Source: Chitinophagaceae bacterium UBA2375 (lineage in GTDB: Bacteria > Bacteroidota > Bacteroidia > Chitinophagales > Chitinophagaceae). Taken from it: DNA of 64,000 nt. Shown in pieces: positions 62,554 through 64,000 of the stretch (positions are counted from its first letter, which is position 1; each line of letters starts with the position of its first letter). The stretch is from contig DDTB01000026.1 of NCBI GenBank assembly GCA_002343985.1, forward strand, positions 124,360 to 188,359. The letters run 5' to 3'. The notes under the pieces are model-generated. The model ran no database searches. It was not told the origin of the DNA and saw only the letters and a program-made list of their open reading frames with translations. A program made the position numbers and the translations under genes.

Positions 62554-63105
62554 TTAAATGTTGTGTATCAATTTTAGTACTTTAGCGAAACACTGATTTA
62601 GACTAACAATTTTACCTTCAACATCAGATTTGCTTTGAATTGTTGAAATAATATTTGCAGAAATGGGAAGGCTCAATAAATATGCTTCAAAACTTTCTAA
62701 TTCTGTCTCAAGTTCCGAAACACAAGTAACATTTAACTCATAAGAAATAAGAATGCTTTTTACAAAACCTATTGAATGAATTGCCTCTTTAGAATATTTT
62801 GATAGAACATTAACTTCAATACTATCATTGTATAAAACACCTTGTGAAAAATTATTAAACCCTGCCCAAATAGCATCTAACTTACCTTCAACATAGGTGT
62901 ATTGATTTTGGTTTTTTGTTAGACGCTTTTGAATTGTATTTGCAATGTATAAACCAATTATAGCCGTGCCTATGCTAATAAGAGTTTCGGGGATATTAAG
63001 TTTTGCATCAATTTCAAAAAAGGTGTATTGCAAAGTAATATAGCAAGTAAAAGAACCTGCTAAAAACCAAATTACATTAAACCAAAGTTTATTTCCTTTT
63101 TTCAT
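62554..63105 (-). CDS. Membrane protein of unknown function
   Basis: 183 residues with two hydrophobic helices near the N-terminus (about 9-27 and 38-58: WFNVIWFLAGSFTCYITL and TLISIGTAIIGLYIA), then a mostly helical soluble domain. No motif recognised. Its start overlaps the end of the STAS-like gene by 17 bases, so it is translated with the ATPase/STAS-like pair and may serve as its membrane partner; that link is inferred from context only. Confidence 0.7.
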   Translation of the reverse strand: MKKGNKLWFNVIWFLAGSFTCYITLQYTFFEIDAKLNIPETLISIGTAIIGLYIANTIQKRLTKNQNQYTYVEGKLDAIWAGFNNFSQGVLYNDSIEVNVLSKYSKEAIHSIGFVKSILISYELNVTCVSELETELESFEAYLLSLPISANIISTIQSKSDVEGKIVSLNQCFAKVLKLIHNI

Positions 63106-63409
63106 ATACTGACTTCTTTACTTTATCAATATACTTAGGAACTTCCTCAGAAATAATAATAAGGTTATTCCAAACTTTATCATCACCAAACTCATTGCCT
63201 AAAAGACTAAATGCTTCATTTAAAAAAGAACTAGCATAACCATCTGTTCCATCAAGAATGACTTTTAGTTTTACTCCTTCTTCAAGTGATTGAATGAAAC
63301 TTTTTTTAAGAAGTACATCATAAAACTCTTGCCCTGATTTTGGACCATCTGTGTAATACCTTGCTCCAGGAGTAAGAGTAAACTGTTGTGCTATGTTTAT
63401 TGTTCTCAT
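63089..63409 (-). CDS. STAS-like domain protein (DUF4325)
   Basis: 106 residues from ATG 63409, chosen because it follows the upstream stop codon by one base; a 12-codon extension to 63445 would overlap the ATPase gene. The DUF4325 pattern is clear: INIAQQFTLTPGARYYTDGPKSGQEFYD, VILDGTDGYASSFLNEAFSLL. In this family the STAS-like domain often sits next to a GHKL ATPase, as here, which hints at a kinase/anti-sigma-like switch. Function of this pair is not established. Confidence 0.85.
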   Translation of the reverse strand: MRTINIAQQFTLTPGARYYTDGPKSGQEFYDVLLKKSFIQSLEEGVKLKVILDGTDGYASSFLNEAFSLLGNEFGDDKVWNNLIIISEEVPKYIDKVKKSVYEKRK

Positions 63410-63410
63410 G

Positions 63411-64000
63411 TTATGTAAAGTAAGATTTAACACAATTACTGTCAACTTCCCAATAGTAGTAAGTGCCTGAATAACTCACTGGCAAAGTTACTTTAATATT
63501 TCTATCAAAATCAATGTAAACGTCATTGGTTATTACCACTAAACGGGACACTATTTTGTCTGAACTTAATTCAAAAATTGTAGGCAATCCTTTACCCCTC
63601 CAACTCAAACCTGTTCTGCTTTCAATACCGTCACGGAATGCCGTAGTTAAAATATCGGTGTTGTCTTGAAATAAATTTACAAACCGTTTGAGTAACCCTG
63701 AAATAAAAGTTTTAATGATGCCTTTACCATTATCAACAAATGAAAATTTTACAAGTTTGGCTTCTTCAAAATGAGATAAGCCGAAATGCCAAGTGATTCC
63801 TTCTTCTGTTTTAAAAGCATGGTCGCAACTGTTACGAACCATTTCAATAACACCACCAAACAAACGGGGACACCTTGAATGAACTCCCCAAACCGTTTCC
63901 ATTGATTTACGAACCTCTGCTGCAAGTTCTGAACTTGGTGTTTTGTTGTCGCCTGTTCTTAAAATATTATTTTTTGTATTAAGGTTTTCAGCAGAAAGAA
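63411..64000 (-). CDS. GHKL/HATPase-type ATP-binding protein (5' end outside window)
   Basis: At least 196 residues; the frame stays open to the right edge, past an internal ATG at 63902, so the N-terminus is missing. ATPase motifs: N box IEMVRNSCDHAF (Glu and Asn for magnesium), G1 box FVDNGKGI (DxGxG), and a G2-like RGKGLPTIFEL. No kinase phosphorylation domain is visible in the part seen. One base separates it from the STAS-like gene. Likely a histidine-kinase-like ATPase acting as switch or effector; substrate unknown. Confidence 0.82.
   Translation of the reverse strand, partial: LSAENLNTKNNILRTGDNKTPSSELAAEVRKSMETVWGVHSRCPRLFGGVIEMVRNSCDHAFKTEEGITWHFGLSHFEEAKLVKFSFVDNGKGIIKTFISGLLKRFVNLFQDNTDILTTAFRDGIESRTGLSWRGKGLPTIFELSSDKIVSRLVVITNDVYIDFDRNIKVTLPVSYSGTYYYWEVDSNCVKSYFT

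Overview
The window looks like a chromosome segment of a Bacteroidota bacterium, most likely Chitinophagaceae or a near relative; this is inferred from gene content and not from a 16S sequence. Supporting signs are TAnnTTTG promoter elements before many genes, a PafA-type alkaline phosphatase, a type IX secretion PorV/PorU-like pair with a C-terminal sorting domain, a DtxR-family regulator divergent from a TonB-dependent receptor, rpsU as the only gene here with a strong Shine-Dalgarno sequence, and the block rpsU-xer-hpf-tRNAs-tuf-tRNA-Trp-secE-nusG-rplK-rplA-rplJ-rplL-rpoB-rpoC.

Layout. 1-7.5 kb: a serine-palmitoyltransferase-like enzyme (cut by the left edge), PafA phosphatase, a heptamer repeat and two palindromes, tRNA-Gln, a metal-linked TonB receptor/DtxR pair, an esterase. 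7.5-11.4 kb: cyanophycin synthetase and cyanophycinase, divergent; an isoaspartyl peptidase that could finish cyanophycin breakdown lies at 46.6 kb. 11.4-14.6 kb: di-haem peroxidase lipoprotein, NTF2-like protein, tyrS. 14.8-21 kb: PorV/PorQ-like protein overlapping a 1701-residue C25 PorU-like protease. 21-27.5 kb: hscA, a yfhO/methyltransferase/glycosyltransferase operon, riboflavin synthase. 27.6-43.2 kb: the translation/transcription block with five tRNAs. 43.3-56.2 kb: housekeeping and envelope genes (OmpH-like, APC permease, heptose-7-phosphate kinase, isoaspartyl peptidase, ispD, methyltransferase, FemAB-like protein, M1 peptidase, sugar transferase, oxidoreductase, accA).

After tRNA-Asp (56484-56557) the character changes. 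From about 56.6 kb to the right edge the DNA is visibly more AT-rich, genes are small and mostly unrecognised (thermonuclease, a Bacteroidota 'MARQ' family protein, a DUF6943-like protein, a YegP/DUF1508 protein, a 58-residue protein, an OB-fold-like secreted protein), and there are long gene-free stretches full of imperfect inverted repeats. This looks like an accessory island next to a tRNA, though no integrase is visible. At the right edge is a compact operon: a GHKL-type ATPase (cut by the edge), a STAS-like (DUF4325) protein and a membrane protein.

Most notable observations: (1) two related hairpins flanking the DUF6943-like gene keep the loop length, much of the loop and an internal TAGT while four outer-stem base pairs change in a compensatory way, which points to a selected RNA or DNA structure; the first copy sits inside a 201-bp imperfect palindrome; (2) a gene-free kilobase of chained inverted repeats (59.8-60.8 kb), one of them attC-like in outline; (3) the ATPase/STAS-like operon; (4) the lone strong Shine-Dalgarno at rpsU.
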